Assembly: GCA_000433355.1 (NCBI GenBank)
Contig: FR893126.1
Location: 1-64,000 of the forward strand
From: Alistipes sp. CAG:435
GTDB lineage: Bacteria > Bacteroidota > Bacteroidia > Bacteroidales > UBA932
Direction: 5' to 3'
DNA length: 64,000 nucleotides
Below are positions 7,978 through 17,058 of the stretch, one piece after another. The notes beneath the pieces are model-generated. The model worked only from the letters and a program-made list of their open reading frames with translations. It did no database searches and was not told where the DNA came from. The first letter of the stretch is position 1; every line of letters begins with the position of its first letter. A program made the translations under genes and the position numbers.

Positions 7978-8790
7978 TTATTTTTTGTCCTCTACAACCG
8001 GCTCAACGAAGTGCTTTACAGAGTCGAGCTGGATGTCGAACACGAGAGTCGTGTTAGGGTCGATGCCGTTAGATCCGCGCTCGCCGTAGCCAAGCTCTGA
8101 AGGGACATAAAGAGTAGCCTTTCCACCCTCACCAAGAAGCTGGAGACCTTCTGTCCATGCAGGGATGACCCTGTTGAGTGTAAGCATGACAGCGTCCTGC
8201 TCCTCCTTGACCTCCTCGATGACGGTGCCGTCGGTGAGGGAAAGCTTGTAGTGAACATAGACGGTGTCCTTGTTGGAAGTAGGCTTTACCTCGCTTCCGG
8301 CCTCGGCGATGATGTACTGGAGTCCGGACTCGGTCTCCTGAACGCCTTCCTTCTTGCGGTTGGCCTCAAGGAACTTCTGCTCCTTCTCCTTGTTGATCGC
8401 TCCGACATATTCAGCCCTCTTCTGGACGAACTCGTTCATGATGCGGTTCATCTCCTCAGGGTTGACCTTGAACTGCTTTGTGAACTCCTCGTCGCGCGGG
8501 TTGCCCTTGGAGGCCACGAAATCAGCGGCTCCCTTCTTGATCATGTTGAAGTTGAGGTCGCCCATGTTGTAGTTCTTGATCATGGAACCAAGCTGGATAC
8601 CAAGAAGATAACTTACTGAATCAACGGTCGCTTTTGAAGGAAGGAGATCCTTTGTGCTGGTCGGTTTCTGAGGAACCTCGGCAACGGCTGTGCTGTCCGC
8701 ACCATCCGCCTTGCCGTCAACCTTGTTTGAGTTGCAGGCCGCGATTGAAAGAACCATCGCTGTCGCCGCAAGCATTTTGAATGTCTTCAT
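7978..8790 (-). CDS. FKBP-type peptidyl-prolyl isomerase lipoprotein
   Basis: A 270-residue FkpA/Mip-like peptidyl-prolyl cis-trans isomerase that would help fold envelope proteins. The start at 8790 gives a lipoprotein signal with lipobox SIAAC (MKTFKMLAATAMVLSIAACNS), so it should be anchored in a membrane facing the periplasm. An FKBP N-terminal dimerisation domain (about residues 50-150, starting SVSYLLGIQLGS) precedes the FKBP domain, with VHYKLSLTDGTVIEE, VIPAWTEGLQLLGEGGKA and ELGYGERG. A longer frame to 8892 has no signal sequence upstream and is rejected. It is divergent from recQ. Confidence 0.93.
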   Translation of the reverse strand: MKTFKMLAATAMVLSIAACNSNKVDGKADGADSTAVAEVPQKPTSTKDLLPSKATVDSVSYLLGIQLGSMIKNYNMGDLNFNMIKKGAADFVASKGNPRDEEFTKQFKVNPEEMNRIMNEFVQKRAEYVGAINKEKEQKFLEANRKKEGVQETESGLQYIIAEAGSEVKPTSNKDTVYVHYKLSLTDGTVIEEVKEEQDAVMLTLNRVIPAWTEGLQLLGEGGKATLYVPSELGYGERGSNGIDPNTTLVFDIQLDSVKHFVEPVVEDKK

Positions 8791-8907
8791 AATACTATTA
8801 AAAATTTTAAAAGTTGCCGATTTGTCGCTTCCAGGGTAAAGAACCCCGAAAGTTCCGCAAATATCGCAAAAAATATTGACTTTATTGTCCATTAAATTTC
8901 AAAATGC

Positions 8908-8938
8908 TTGTTTATCCCGAAAACAATCACTATTTTTA
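8908..8938 (+). promoter_or_regulatory. Candidate promoter of recQ
   Basis: TTG at 8908-8910, then 20 bases, then TATTTTTA at 8931-8938, one mismatch from TAnnTTTG. The expected start is about 12 bases before the recQ ATG. Confidence 0.55.
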
Positions 8939-8957
8939 GAAATAATTAGGTAATTCT

Positions 8958-11162
8958 ATGGAAATCGACTCGTCATCGCTGAATTCCAAGTTGAAAGAAT
9001 TCTTTGGTTTTGATTCCTTCAAGGGGGATCAGGAGAGAATCATCCGGAACCTTCTGGATGGCAAGGACACTTTTGTCCTCATGCCGACGGGCGGCGGAAA
9101 GTCTTTATGTTTCCAGCTGCCGGCCTTGGTTATGCCTGGCACCGCCATCGTGATCTCTCCGCTGATCGCCTTGATGAAAAATCAGGTGGATGTGATCCGC
9201 GGGTTTGTGGAGGAACAGAACGGAGTCGCTCATTTCCTGAACTCGTCCTTGAACAGAGCCCAGATCCAGGAGGTCAGGGCGGATGTTCTTTCCGGTGTGA
9301 CCAAATTGCTTTACGTGGCTCCGGAGTCGCTTACAAAAGAGGAGAATGTGGATCTGCTTCGGGAGGTGAAGATCTCTTTCTACGCCGTGGATGAGGCCCA
9401 TTGCATTTCCGAATGGGGACATGACTTCAGGCCGGAGTACCGCCGGATCAGGGACATGGTCCAGATGATAGGCCGGGCTCCTATCATGGCCTTGACGGCG
9501 ACAGCCACTCCGAAGGTCCAGAACGACATTCAGAAGAATCTCGGAATCATGGACGCTACCGTCTTCAAGTCGTCGTTCAACAGACCTAACCTGTACTACG
9601 AGGTTCGTGACAAAGTAGATCCTGACAAAGACATAATAAGGTACATCAAGCAGCATCCAGGGAAATCAGGAATCATATACTGCTTGAGCCGCAAGAAAGT
9701 TGAGGAAATCGCCAAGCTGCTGGAGATCAACGGAATCCGCGCGCTTCCTTATCATGCGGGACTGGATGCGAAGACCAGGGCGGAGAACCAGGACAGGTTT
9801 TTGATGGAGGACGTGGAGGTCATTGTGGCGACCATAGCCTTCGGCATGGGAATCGACAAGCCGGATGTGCGCTTTGTCATACACTATGATATTCCTAAAA
9901 GCATCGAGGGCTATTATCAGGAGACCGGACGTGCCGGCAGGGACGGGGAGAACGCTGAATGCATCACGTTCTACAGCTATAAGGACATCCGCAAATTGGA
10001 AAAGTTCATGCAGGGCAAGCCGGTTTCGGAGCAAGAGATAGGCCGTCAGCTGCTTATGGACACCGTGGCGTACGCCGAATCCAGCATGTGCCGCCGCAGG
10101 ATGCTGCTGAACTATTTCGGAGAGGATTATCCTAAGGACAACTGCGGATTGTGCGACAACTGTCTCAATCCGAAGGCCACATTCGACGGGCGCAAGGAGA
10201 TGTGTCTGGTGATAAGACTTGTAAGGTCCCTTCCGGAACATTTCAAGATCGAACATCTGGCATCGGTCCTGGCCGGGCAGTCGACGGCGATGATCAAATC
10301 CTACCGTCACGACACATTCCCGCTTTTCGGCTCGGGTGCTGGCCACAGTCTGAAGTTCTGGTGCTCGGTCATCAACCAAGGGCTTCTGCTGCATCTTCTT
10401 GAGAAGGAGATCGAGACATACGGTCTGATCTATGTGACCAGGAAAGGTGAGGATTTTTTCAGCAACCCTTATGAGATCCGTCTTGTGGAGGACAAGAATT
10501 TCAAGGGGAAAGGTACGGGTGATGAGGATGATGAGGACGCACCGGCTGCCGGCATGAAGGGAGGGGGTGGAGACGCGGCGCTCCTGTCCATGCTCAAGAA
10601 CTTAAGGAAGGACATTTCCCGGAAGTTGAATCTTCAGCCGTGGATCATATTCGGAGACCCGGCTCTTGAGGACATGTCCATCCTCTATCCGATCACTTAC
10701 GATGAGCTCCATAACTGTCAGGGTGTAGGCGAGGGGAAGGCAAGAAAGTATGGCAAGGAGTTCATCGACTTGATCCGAAGGTATGTGGATGAGAACGACA
10801 TCACAAGACCTGAGGACTTTGTGGTCAAATCGGCTCCGACCAAGAGTTCCGACAAGATATTCATCATCCAGAGCGTTGACCGGCGGATGTCTTTGGAGGA
10901 TATAGCTGACGCGAAAGGCTGGGAGATGGATGAACTTGTCGGGGAGATCGAAGGCATCGTGTCTTCCGGCACCAATCTGAATCTGAATTACTACATCAGC
11001 CAGACCATTGATGATGAGGTTGTTGATGAAATTTATGAATATTTCAAAAGCGAGGCGACCTCTGACTCAGTGGAGGAGGCCATCAAGGTGCTGGGCGCTG
11101 ATTATGAGGAGATGGAGATCCGCCTTGTCCGGATAAAGTTCCTTTGCGAGATAGCCTCTTAG
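8958..11162 (+). CDS. recQ: ATP-dependent DNA helicase RecQ
   Basis: A superfamily 2, 3'-to-5' DNA helicase used in recombination repair and replication restart. The 734 residues include the Walker A region PTGGGKSLCFQLP near residue 43, the DEAH box AVDEAHCISEWGHDFRPEY, motif III ALTATATP, and ATIAFGMGIDKPDVR and QETGRAGRDG in the second RecA domain. The zinc-binding subdomain has CRRRMLLNYFG and CGLCDNC. A winged-helix part and an HRDC-like segment (NCQGVGEGKARKYG) follow, and a C-terminal extension of roughly 100 residues is typical of Bacteroidetes RecQ. It overlaps the convergent PHP gene by 4 bp. Confidence 0.96.
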   Translation: MEIDSSSLNSKLKEFFGFDSFKGDQERIIRNLLDGKDTFVLMPTGGGKSLCFQLPALVMPGTAIVISPLIALMKNQVDVIRGFVEEQNGVAHFLNSSLNRAQIQEVRADVLSGVTKLLYVAPESLTKEENVDLLREVKISFYAVDEAHCISEWGHDFRPEYRRIRDMVQMIGRAPIMALTATATPKVQNDIQKNLGIMDATVFKSSFNRPNLYYEVRDKVDPDKDIIRYIKQHPGKSGIIYCLSRKKVEEIAKLLEINGIRALPYHAGLDAKTRAENQDRFLMEDVEVIVATIAFGMGIDKPDVRFVIHYDIPKSIEGYYQETGRAGRDGENAECITFYSYKDIRKLEKFMQGKPVSEQEIGRQLLMDTVAYAESSMCRRRMLLNYFGEDYPKDNCGLCDNCLNPKATFDGRKEMCLVIRLVRSLPEHFKIEHLASVLAGQSTAMIKSYRHDTFPLFGSGAGHSLKFWCSVINQGLLLHLLEKEIETYGLIYVTRKGEDFFSNPYEIRLVEDKNFKGKGTGDEDDEDAPAAGMKGGGGDAALLSMLKNLRKDISRKLNLQPWIIFGDPALEDMSILYPITYDELHNCQGVGEGKARKYGKEFIDLIRRYVDENDITRPEDFVVKSAPTKSSDKIFIIQSVDRRMSLEDIADAKGWEMDELVGEIEGIVSSGTNLNLNYYISQTIDDEVVDEIYEYFKSEATSDSVEEAIKVLGADYEEMEIRLVRIKFLCEIAS

Positions 11163-12010
11163 ATGGTCACCATCTTGAGTTTCCGGCCTTCAAAATGTCC
11201 GAGCCGTCGGAATCCGAACATCTTGACATACTGTGCGAAATAGTCGAACCTGTCACCCACCTGCCTGGGCGTGTGGGAATCTGATCCCATGCAGATGATC
11301 TCGCCTCCGAGTTCCATGTACCTTATCAGAATGTCCCTGTCAAGCTGTGGGGTGCGGAGACCGTAAGTCTTGTAACTTTTTGTGTTGATTTCCAGACCTT
11401 TGCCATTCTCTATCAGGTACTTGAATATCTCGTCGAACAATCCCGGAAAATCCCTGTACAGCACACTCTCCTTGGGATATGGCGCATAGCGGGCAACATA
11501 GTCGAAATGCCCCATGATGTCGAAGTCGCCGAGCCATTTCATCTCCCTCAGGAGGGTCTCAAGGTAGCGGCCGTAAGCCTCTTTCCAGTTCTTGCCTTTG
11601 TAGTACGGGCCGAAATACGGATCCGTGTCCTCAAGGTAGTGGACCGAGGCGATGATCTGGTCGAACCTGTACTTTGAAAGTAACGCTCTGGTCTGTTCGT
11701 GGTTCTTCTCTCCGAGACCAAGCTCTATTCCTTTGAATATCTTGAATTTCTTTGATGCCGATTTCCCGAAAGCCCCGTCGGTGGCCAGTCCGTTCACCCT
11801 GTCTATCTCCGCCTGCTGGGCATCCACATCGAAAACCTCGCAGACGATCGGTTCGAACTCTTCTTTCATCTTCGGGACATAGAAATCACAATGGTCGGTG
11901 AAACATATTCCTCCGAACCCTTTTTCCACCGCCGCCAGGGCGCTCTTTTCAACAGTTGTTCCCTCTCCGTCGAAAGAGAATTGGCTATGATTGTGTGTAT
12001 CGAAAAACAT
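11159..12010 (-). CDS. PHP-domain phosphatase, histidinol-phosphatase type
   Basis: A 283-residue PHP-fold metal-dependent phosphoesterase of the HisJ/HisK type. Metal ligands are in HNHSQFSFDG at the N-terminus, TDHCDF near residue 40, the glutamate of KGIELGLGE, SVHYLE, GHFDYVARY and GSDSHTP near the C-terminus. The closest recognisable reaction is dephosphorylation of L-histidinol phosphate. No other his genes are nearby, so the substrate is unproven. An ATG at 12010 and an in-frame GTG at 12016 are both possible starts; I chose the ATG. Its tail overlaps the recQ tail. Confidence 0.85.
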   Translation of the reverse strand: MFFDTHNHSQFSFDGEGTTVEKSALAAVEKGFGGICFTDHCDFYVPKMKEEFEPIVCEVFDVDAQQAEIDRVNGLATDGAFGKSASKKFKIFKGIELGLGEKNHEQTRALLSKYRFDQIIASVHYLEDTDPYFGPYYKGKNWKEAYGRYLETLLREMKWLGDFDIMGHFDYVARYAPYPKESVLYRDFPGLFDEIFKYLIENGKGLEINTKSYKTYGLRTPQLDRDILIRYMELGGEIICMGSDSHTPRQVGDRFDYFAQYVKMFGFRRLGHFEGRKLKMVTI

Positions 12011-12035
12011 AGGCACGAATATAGCATTTTTTACT

Positions 12036-12043
12036 TAAATTTG
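12036..12043 (+). promoter_or_regulatory. Candidate -7 element for the DUF308 gene and dnaG
   Basis: TAAATTTG fits TAnnTTTG, and a start about 7 bases on would give a leader of about 20 bases to the ATG at 12071. I see no clear TTG at the expected distance upstream. Confidence 0.4.
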
Positions 12044-12070
12044 TAAGTTGTAATATTAAGGAATGGAATT

Positions 12071-12712
12071 ATGTTCACATTTGGCTACAAAACTTCGTTC
12101 AGCAGCATTCTCAGAGCGCTGGCTACCATCGGTATAGGTCTGGTCATGATTTTCGACAACGCGGCTTCCGTGACTGTAGTGAAGGTCGTGGCGGCGTTCT
12201 TGCTCGCTTCGGGAATCGTGTCGTTGGTTTATGGTTTCATCCGTAACAAAAGGGACGGGGTGCTTCCATTGATGGCGGTGAACGCTGTCGTGGATTTGAT
12301 ACTTGGCATTCTATTGTTCCTCAATCCTGTCTGGGTGGCCGGCTTCATTGTTACGCTGATAGGAATCGTGCTGATTCTTTTCGGCGGCATCCAGCTGTTA
12401 GCTTTGGCCGGAGCCATGTCTCTGCTGGGGGCCGGATTCTCCACATTGATCCTTTCGATCTGCGCGGTGGCGGGGGGCGCGTTCCTGCTTTTCAACCCGT
12501 TCGGTGAGAGGATCATGAGTGTCTGCGCCGGAAGTTTTCTGCTTCTGTACGGTGTGTCCGAACTGATCTCGTCGTGGCGGATCCGCAAGGCCAAGGAGGC
12601 CTATGAGATTCGTTTCAACACACCGGACGAGCCTCAGTCTGACCAGGATGTGATCGAGACCTCTGGTCTTGATGATGCCAAGGAGGTGGACTACACAAAG
12701 GTGGACGAGTAG
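12071..12712 (+). CDS. DUF308/HdeD family membrane protein
   Basis: A 213-residue inner-membrane protein of the DUF308 (HdeD-like) family. It has about six hydrophobic segments arranged as repeated pairs, such as VVAAFLLASGIVSLVYGF, VDLILGILLFLNPVWVAG and LILSICAVAGGAFLLFNPF, followed by a hydrophilic C-terminal tail of about 40 residues. HdeD in E. coli is linked to acid resistance; no specific role can be deduced here. The stop at 12712 is 1 bp from the dnaG ATG, so the two genes are probably co-transcribed. Confidence 0.85.
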   Translation: MFTFGYKTSFSSILRALATIGIGLVMIFDNAASVTVVKVVAAFLLASGIVSLVYGFIRNKRDGVLPLMAVNAVVDLILGILLFLNPVWVAGFIVTLIGIVLILFGGIQLLALAGAMSLLGAGFSTLILSICAVAGGAFLLFNPFGERIMSVCAGSFLLLYGVSELISSWRIRKAKEAYEIRFNTPDEPQSDQDVIETSGLDDAKEVDYTKVDE

Positions 12713-12713
12713 G

Positions 12714-14852
12714 ATGATTCCTCAGGAAACGGTACAGAAAATCCTTGACACCGCCCGTGTGGAAGAGGTGATCGGCGACTTCGTGACTCTGAGAAGGCGT
12801 GGGGCCGACCTTTGGGCCTGCTGTCCGTTCCATGGTGAGAAGACGCCGTCTTTCCACGTCATTCCTTCCAAAGGGCAATATTATTGCTTCGGCTGCCACA
12901 AGGGCGGTTCCGCCATCGGGTTCGTCATGGACTACGAGCATCTGTCCTACGTTGAGGCTCTGCGGTACCTTGCCAGGAAATACAACATCGAGATAGTCGA
13001 GAAAGAGGAGACGGCGGAGGACATAGCGAACCGTCAGCGGAACGAGAGTCTCCTGCTTGTCTCTGAATATGCCGGCAAGTTCTTCAAGGAGCAGCTCCAT
13101 ACCGATGAGGGACGGTCCGTCGGCCTTGAATATTTCCACTCCAGAGGGCTGGAGGACGCTACAATCGAGAAATATGGTCTCGGCTGGGCCCCGTCGAGCC
13201 GGCATGCCTTGACAGACGCGGCGAAAGCGGCCGGGTACAAGGATGAATATCTCCTTGAGACAGGTCTGTGTGCCGCATACGATTCTGACAACAGGCTGCA
13301 CGACAGGTTCTATGACCGCGTGGTGTTCCCGATCCATTCGATGAGTGGAAGGGTTATCGCGTTCGGGGCCAGGACATTGAAGTCCAAGGAAGAGGGAAAG
13401 CCATACGCCAAGTATGTGAACTCCAAGGAGTCGGACATCTACGTAAAGAACAAGTCTCTTTACGGCATCTGGTTCGCGAAGAACGAGATGGCCCGCAAGG
13501 ACAAATGCTATTTGGTCGAGGGCTATCTGGATGTGCTCTCGATGCACCAGCTCGGTATCACGAACGTGGTGGCTTCCAGCGGCACGGCATTGACCGAAGG
13601 GCAGATAGGTCTCATCAAGAGATTCACGCAGAATGTCACGATCATGTACGACGGGGATTCCGCCGGCATCCATGCGGCTCTTAGGGGAATCGACATGTTT
13701 CTGCGCGAGGGGATGAACGTTAAGGTCGTCCTGATCCCGGACGGAGATGATCCGGACTCATATTCAAGAAAGCACTCGCTTGCGGAGGTAGAGGAGTTTC
13801 TCGCCGCTGCTGAGATGGATTTTGTGGATTTCAAGTCCTCGCTGCTTTTGAAGGACACAGCGAGGGATCCGCTCAAGCGTGCCGAGGTGATCAATGACAT
13901 AGCGGACACGATAGCCGACATCCCGGATGCCGTGAAACGTTCTGTCTATGTGGATTTCCTGAGTGACAAGTTCGAGATCCGCAGGGATATTCTGGACGAG
14001 AGGATCGGCGCGACACGCTCCAAAAGGCTTATTGAACAGAAGAAAGCCGCTGACCGTGACAGGGAAAGGCTTCGTAACCAGACCTCGCGGTCCGGAGCCT
14101 CGGCAGGCTCAGCCACCATATTGCCTGGGAATGGTTATGCCACCGGCTCCGGAAATGGTTCGATTGCCGGAACATTCGGAGTTTCTGGCTCTTCTACGGA
14201 TGGTTTGGCCTACGGAGGAGCGCCGGTGGCTGAGCCTGTCGAAGCCACCCGTCAAAGCACCGGCCTCGATGCCCTTATTGACAACCGCATCATGGCTACA
14301 GCCGAGCGCGATCTTCTGAACTTCATCCTCACCTACGGTACCACGAAGCTGGAGTTCCAAAGTGATTCGGCTTTCTATTCCGGATCGGACGAGGATGCGT
14401 TGACCGTGTTTGATTTCATAGGCCAGGCTTTGGAGGGAGACAACTCACAGTTCGCCAACTCCGTTTTCAGAAAAGTGTACGAGGCTTATTCCAAAGACTA
14501 CTATGAGGGATATTCGCAGGATGAGATTGTCAAGCGTCTGATGGACGGGGAGGATAGGGACATGGCCTATGTGGCCGCCCAACTGTCAACGGACGAACGG
14601 TATGACTTGTCTGTGAAGAATCTGCGGCAGTCAATGATGTCGAAAGGGTCATGGCTGACGATCTATGTCCCGAAAGCGATCCTGGTCTATCAGCAAAGCC
14701 GTTTGGAGGACAAGGAAAACGAACTGAAGGAAAGACTCGGAGAGGCGCAGACCGCTTCCGACGATGACCGGGTGCTTGAGATAATGCAAGAGATGCTTAA
14801 AGTGCAGAAGGCACTTAAAATGGTGAAAGTCAGATTGGGAAGAGAAAAATAA
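12714..14852 (+). CDS. dnaG: DNA primase
   Basis: DnaG makes RNA primers at the replication fork. The 712-residue protein has a CHC2 zinc-binding domain at the N-terminus (CCPFHGEKTPSFHV, then YYCFGCHKGG), the RNA polymerase domain with TOPRIM motifs (YLVEGYLDVLSMHQLG near residue 265, then YDGDSAG), and a C-terminal DnaB-binding region ending in coiled-coil sequence. Between them, at roughly residues 455-515, is a Gly/Ser/Ala-rich linker that contains an inverted pair of the dispersed repeat (14100-14242), giving the peptide AEPVEATR. The start at 12714 gives MIPQETVQKIL, the normal primase N-terminus. Confidence 0.96.
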   Translation: MIPQETVQKILDTARVEEVIGDFVTLRRRGADLWACCPFHGEKTPSFHVIPSKGQYYCFGCHKGGSAIGFVMDYEHLSYVEALRYLARKYNIEIVEKEETAEDIANRQRNESLLLVSEYAGKFFKEQLHTDEGRSVGLEYFHSRGLEDATIEKYGLGWAPSSRHALTDAAKAAGYKDEYLLETGLCAAYDSDNRLHDRFYDRVVFPIHSMSGRVIAFGARTLKSKEEGKPYAKYVNSKESDIYVKNKSLYGIWFAKNEMARKDKCYLVEGYLDVLSMHQLGITNVVASSGTALTEGQIGLIKRFTQNVTIMYDGDSAGIHAALRGIDMFLREGMNVKVVLIPDGDDPDSYSRKHSLAEVEEFLAAAEMDFVDFKSSLLLKDTARDPLKRAEVINDIADTIADIPDAVKRSVYVDFLSDKFEIRRDILDERIGATRSKRLIEQKKAADRDRERLRNQTSRSGASAGSATILPGNGYATGSGNGSIAGTFGVSGSSTDGLAYGGAPVAEPVEATRQSTGLDALIDNRIMATAERDLLNFILTYGTTKLEFQSDSAFYSGSDEDALTVFDFIGQALEGDNSQFANSVFRKVYEAYSKDYYEGYSQDEIVKRLMDGEDRDMAYVAAQLSTDERYDLSVKNLRQSMMSKGSWLTIYVPKAILVYQQSRLEDKENELKERLGEAQTASDDDRVLEIMQEMLKVQKALKMVKVRLGREK
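14100..14242. repeat. Inverted pair of the dispersed repeat inside dnaG
   Basis: TCGGCAGGCTCAGCCACC at 14100-14117 and GGTGGCTGAGCCTGTCGA at 14225-14242 are reverse complements with one mismatch in 18 bases, 107 bp apart. Both lie in frame in the unstructured linker of DnaG, and the segment between them is Gly/Ser-rich. This looks like a tolerated insertion of an element also found between genes. Confidence 0.75.
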
Positions 14853-14857
14853 TATTC

Positions 14858-17041
14858 ATGAATATGGAAAAGAAATTCAAGAGAACACTTGTGACCTGTG
14901 CGTTGCCTTATGCCAACGGGCCGGTCCACATCGGTCATTTGGCCGGGGTATACGTGCCGGCGGACATCTACGTCAGGTACCTCAGGATGAGGGGAGAGGA
15001 TGTGCTTTATGTCTGCGGAAGCGATGAGCACGGAGTCCCGATCACGATCAAGGCCCGCATGGAGGGCTGTACCCCTCAGGATATCGTGGACCGCTACCAC
15101 AAGATCATCAAGGATTCGTTCACGGGTCTGGGAATCAACTTCGACATCTATGGCCGTACATCCTCTGCGGTTCACGAGAGGAACGCTTCCGAATTTTTCC
15201 GCAAGTTGTACGATGAAGGAAAGTTCATCACAAAGGAGTCCGAGCAGTACTATGATCCGGAGGCCAAACAGTTTCTTGCAGACCGCTACATTATGGGTAC
15301 ATGCCCTAAGTGCGGTAATCCTGATGCCTATGGTGACCAGTGCGAGAAGTGCGGAAGCACGTTGAGCCCGGAGGAACTCATCAACCCTAAGTCCAAACTC
15401 AGCGGGGCCGAGCCGATAAAGAAGAAGACAACCCATTGGTATCTACCTCTGGACCAGTACGAACCTTGGCTTCGTGATTGGATTCTCGAACAGCACAAAG
15501 AGTGGCGAAGCACTGTCTATGGCCAGTGCAAGAGCTGGATTGACGGCGGTCTTCAGCCTCGCGCCGTGAGCCGTGACCTTGACTGGGGCGTGCCTGTCCC
15601 TGTGGAGGGTGCCGAGGGCAAGGTGCTCTATGTCTGGTTTGACGCTCCGATCGGGTATATTTCCAATACTCAGGAACTTCTGCCGCAGTCTTGGGAGAAG
15701 TGGTGGAAGAGCGGGGACACTCGTCTCGTTCATTTCATCGGCAAGGATAATATCGTGTTTCACTGCATCGTCTTCCCGTCGATGCTCAAGGCTTACGGTG
15801 ACGGTTACATCCTGCCAGACAACGTTCCGGCGAACGAGTTCCTCAACCTTGAAGGGGATAAGATCTCTACATCCAAGAACTGGGCGGTCTGGGCTCACGA
15901 GTATCTCCGCGATTTCCCTGGCAAACAGGATGTCATCAGATATGTCCTCACGGCCAACGCTCCGGAGACCAAGGACAATGATTTCAGCTGGAAGGATTTC
16001 CAGACACGCAACAACAGTGAGTTGGTGGCCATCTTCGGCAATTTTGTCAATCGCGCCATCGTGCTGACCCACAAGTATTTCGAGGGAAAGGTTCCGGCCG
16101 CGGGAGAACTTCAGGAAGTGGACAAGGCCGCTCTTGCGGAGATTCCTGCGCTCAAGGCTTCGCTTGAGAGGGACATCGAGGGTTATCATTTCCGTGAGGC
16201 ATTGAAAGATGCTATGTCGATCGCCCGTGTGGGGAACAAGTATATTTCCGACACTGAGCCTTGGAAGGTGGCCAAGACAGACATGGAGCGTTGCGCCACG
16301 ATACTGAATGTCAGCCTCCAGATTTGCGCTGACCTTGCGATCGCTTTCGAGCCGTTCACACCGTTTGCCGCGGAGAAACTTCGCAAGATGCTGGGTGTCA
16401 GCCTTTGCGCCGGAATTGACCACAGGAAGGGCGAGCAGGAGACCGTCAACACCTACAAGGATGGTGAGGGTGTGGCTCTTCACACTGTGTCTGCCGCCGC
16501 GGAGCAGGAGTGTTCGGGCGTATGCCTTGGTTGGGATATTCTTGGCAATGAGAATATCCTTCCGGTGGGCCACGAGATCGGTGCAGCGGAGTTGTTGTTC
16601 GCCAAGATCGAGGATGAGGCCATCAATGCTCAGTTGGCGCGTCTTGAGGCCATCCGTGCCGCGAGAGAGGCGGCGGCTAAGGCTGAGGCGGCGAAGCAGG
16701 TCGCGCCTCAGAAACCGGAGTGCTGTTTCGATGATTTCGAGAAGATGGACATCCGCACGGCTACCGTGCTTGCCGCCGAGCGTGTGCCTAAGACGGACAA
16801 GCTGCTGAAACTCAGCATTGACACAGGAATCGACAAGAGGACGATTGTCTCTGGAATCGCTGAATATTATTCCCCTGAGGAGATGGTCGGCAAGCAGATC
16901 TGCATTCTCGCCAACCTTCAGCCGAGGACGATCCGTGGCATCGAGTCCAGAGGAATGATCCTTATGGCGAAGCAGGGTGACGGCAAGATGAGGTTCATCA
17001 CTCCTGCGGAGGCGCTTGGCAACGGAGCTATAGTAGGTTAA
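14858..17041 (+). CDS. metG: Methionyl-tRNA synthetase
   Basis: Class I synthetase that charges methionine onto initiator and elongator tRNAs. The 727-residue form has the signature ALPYANGPVHIGHLAG (HIGH motif) at the N-terminus, a zinc knuckle CPKCGNPDAYGDQCEKCG near residue 150, and the KMSKS-like loop KISTSKNWAV near residue 340. Then come the anticodon-binding helical domain and a C-terminal EMAP/Trbp111-type tRNA-binding OB domain beginning FEKMDIRTATVLAAERV. A short Ala/Glu-rich linker precedes that domain. It starts 5 bp after dnaG, with ATGAATATGG offering two in-frame ATGs 6 bases apart. Confidence 0.97.
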   Translation: MNMEKKFKRTLVTCALPYANGPVHIGHLAGVYVPADIYVRYLRMRGEDVLYVCGSDEHGVPITIKARMEGCTPQDIVDRYHKIIKDSFTGLGINFDIYGRTSSAVHERNASEFFRKLYDEGKFITKESEQYYDPEAKQFLADRYIMGTCPKCGNPDAYGDQCEKCGSTLSPEELINPKSKLSGAEPIKKKTTHWYLPLDQYEPWLRDWILEQHKEWRSTVYGQCKSWIDGGLQPRAVSRDLDWGVPVPVEGAEGKVLYVWFDAPIGYISNTQELLPQSWEKWWKSGDTRLVHFIGKDNIVFHCIVFPSMLKAYGDGYILPDNVPANEFLNLEGDKISTSKNWAVWAHEYLRDFPGKQDVIRYVLTANAPETKDNDFSWKDFQTRNNSELVAIFGNFVNRAIVLTHKYFEGKVPAAGELQEVDKAALAEIPALKASLERDIEGYHFREALKDAMSIARVGNKYISDTEPWKVAKTDMERCATILNVSLQICADLAIAFEPFTPFAAEKLRKMLGVSLCAGIDHRKGEQETVNTYKDGEGVALHTVSAAAEQECSGVCLGWDILGNENILPVGHEIGAAELLFAKIEDEAINAQLARLEAIRAAREAAAKAEAAKQVAPQKPECCFDDFEKMDIRTATVLAAERVPKTDKLLKLSIDTGIDKRTIVSGIAEYYSPEEMVGKQICILANLQPRTIRGIESRGMILMAKQGDGKMRFITPAEALGNGAIVG

Positions 17042-17058
17042 TATATTCGCAAAACATC

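Noticed and set aside
12615..13673. 352-codon minus-strand frame opposite dnaG
   Set aside because: Antisense shadow of dnaG; no domain, no promoter, and dnaG motifs account for the sequence.
15443..16573. 376-codon minus-strand frame opposite metG
   Set aside because: Antisense shadow of metG without recognisable features.
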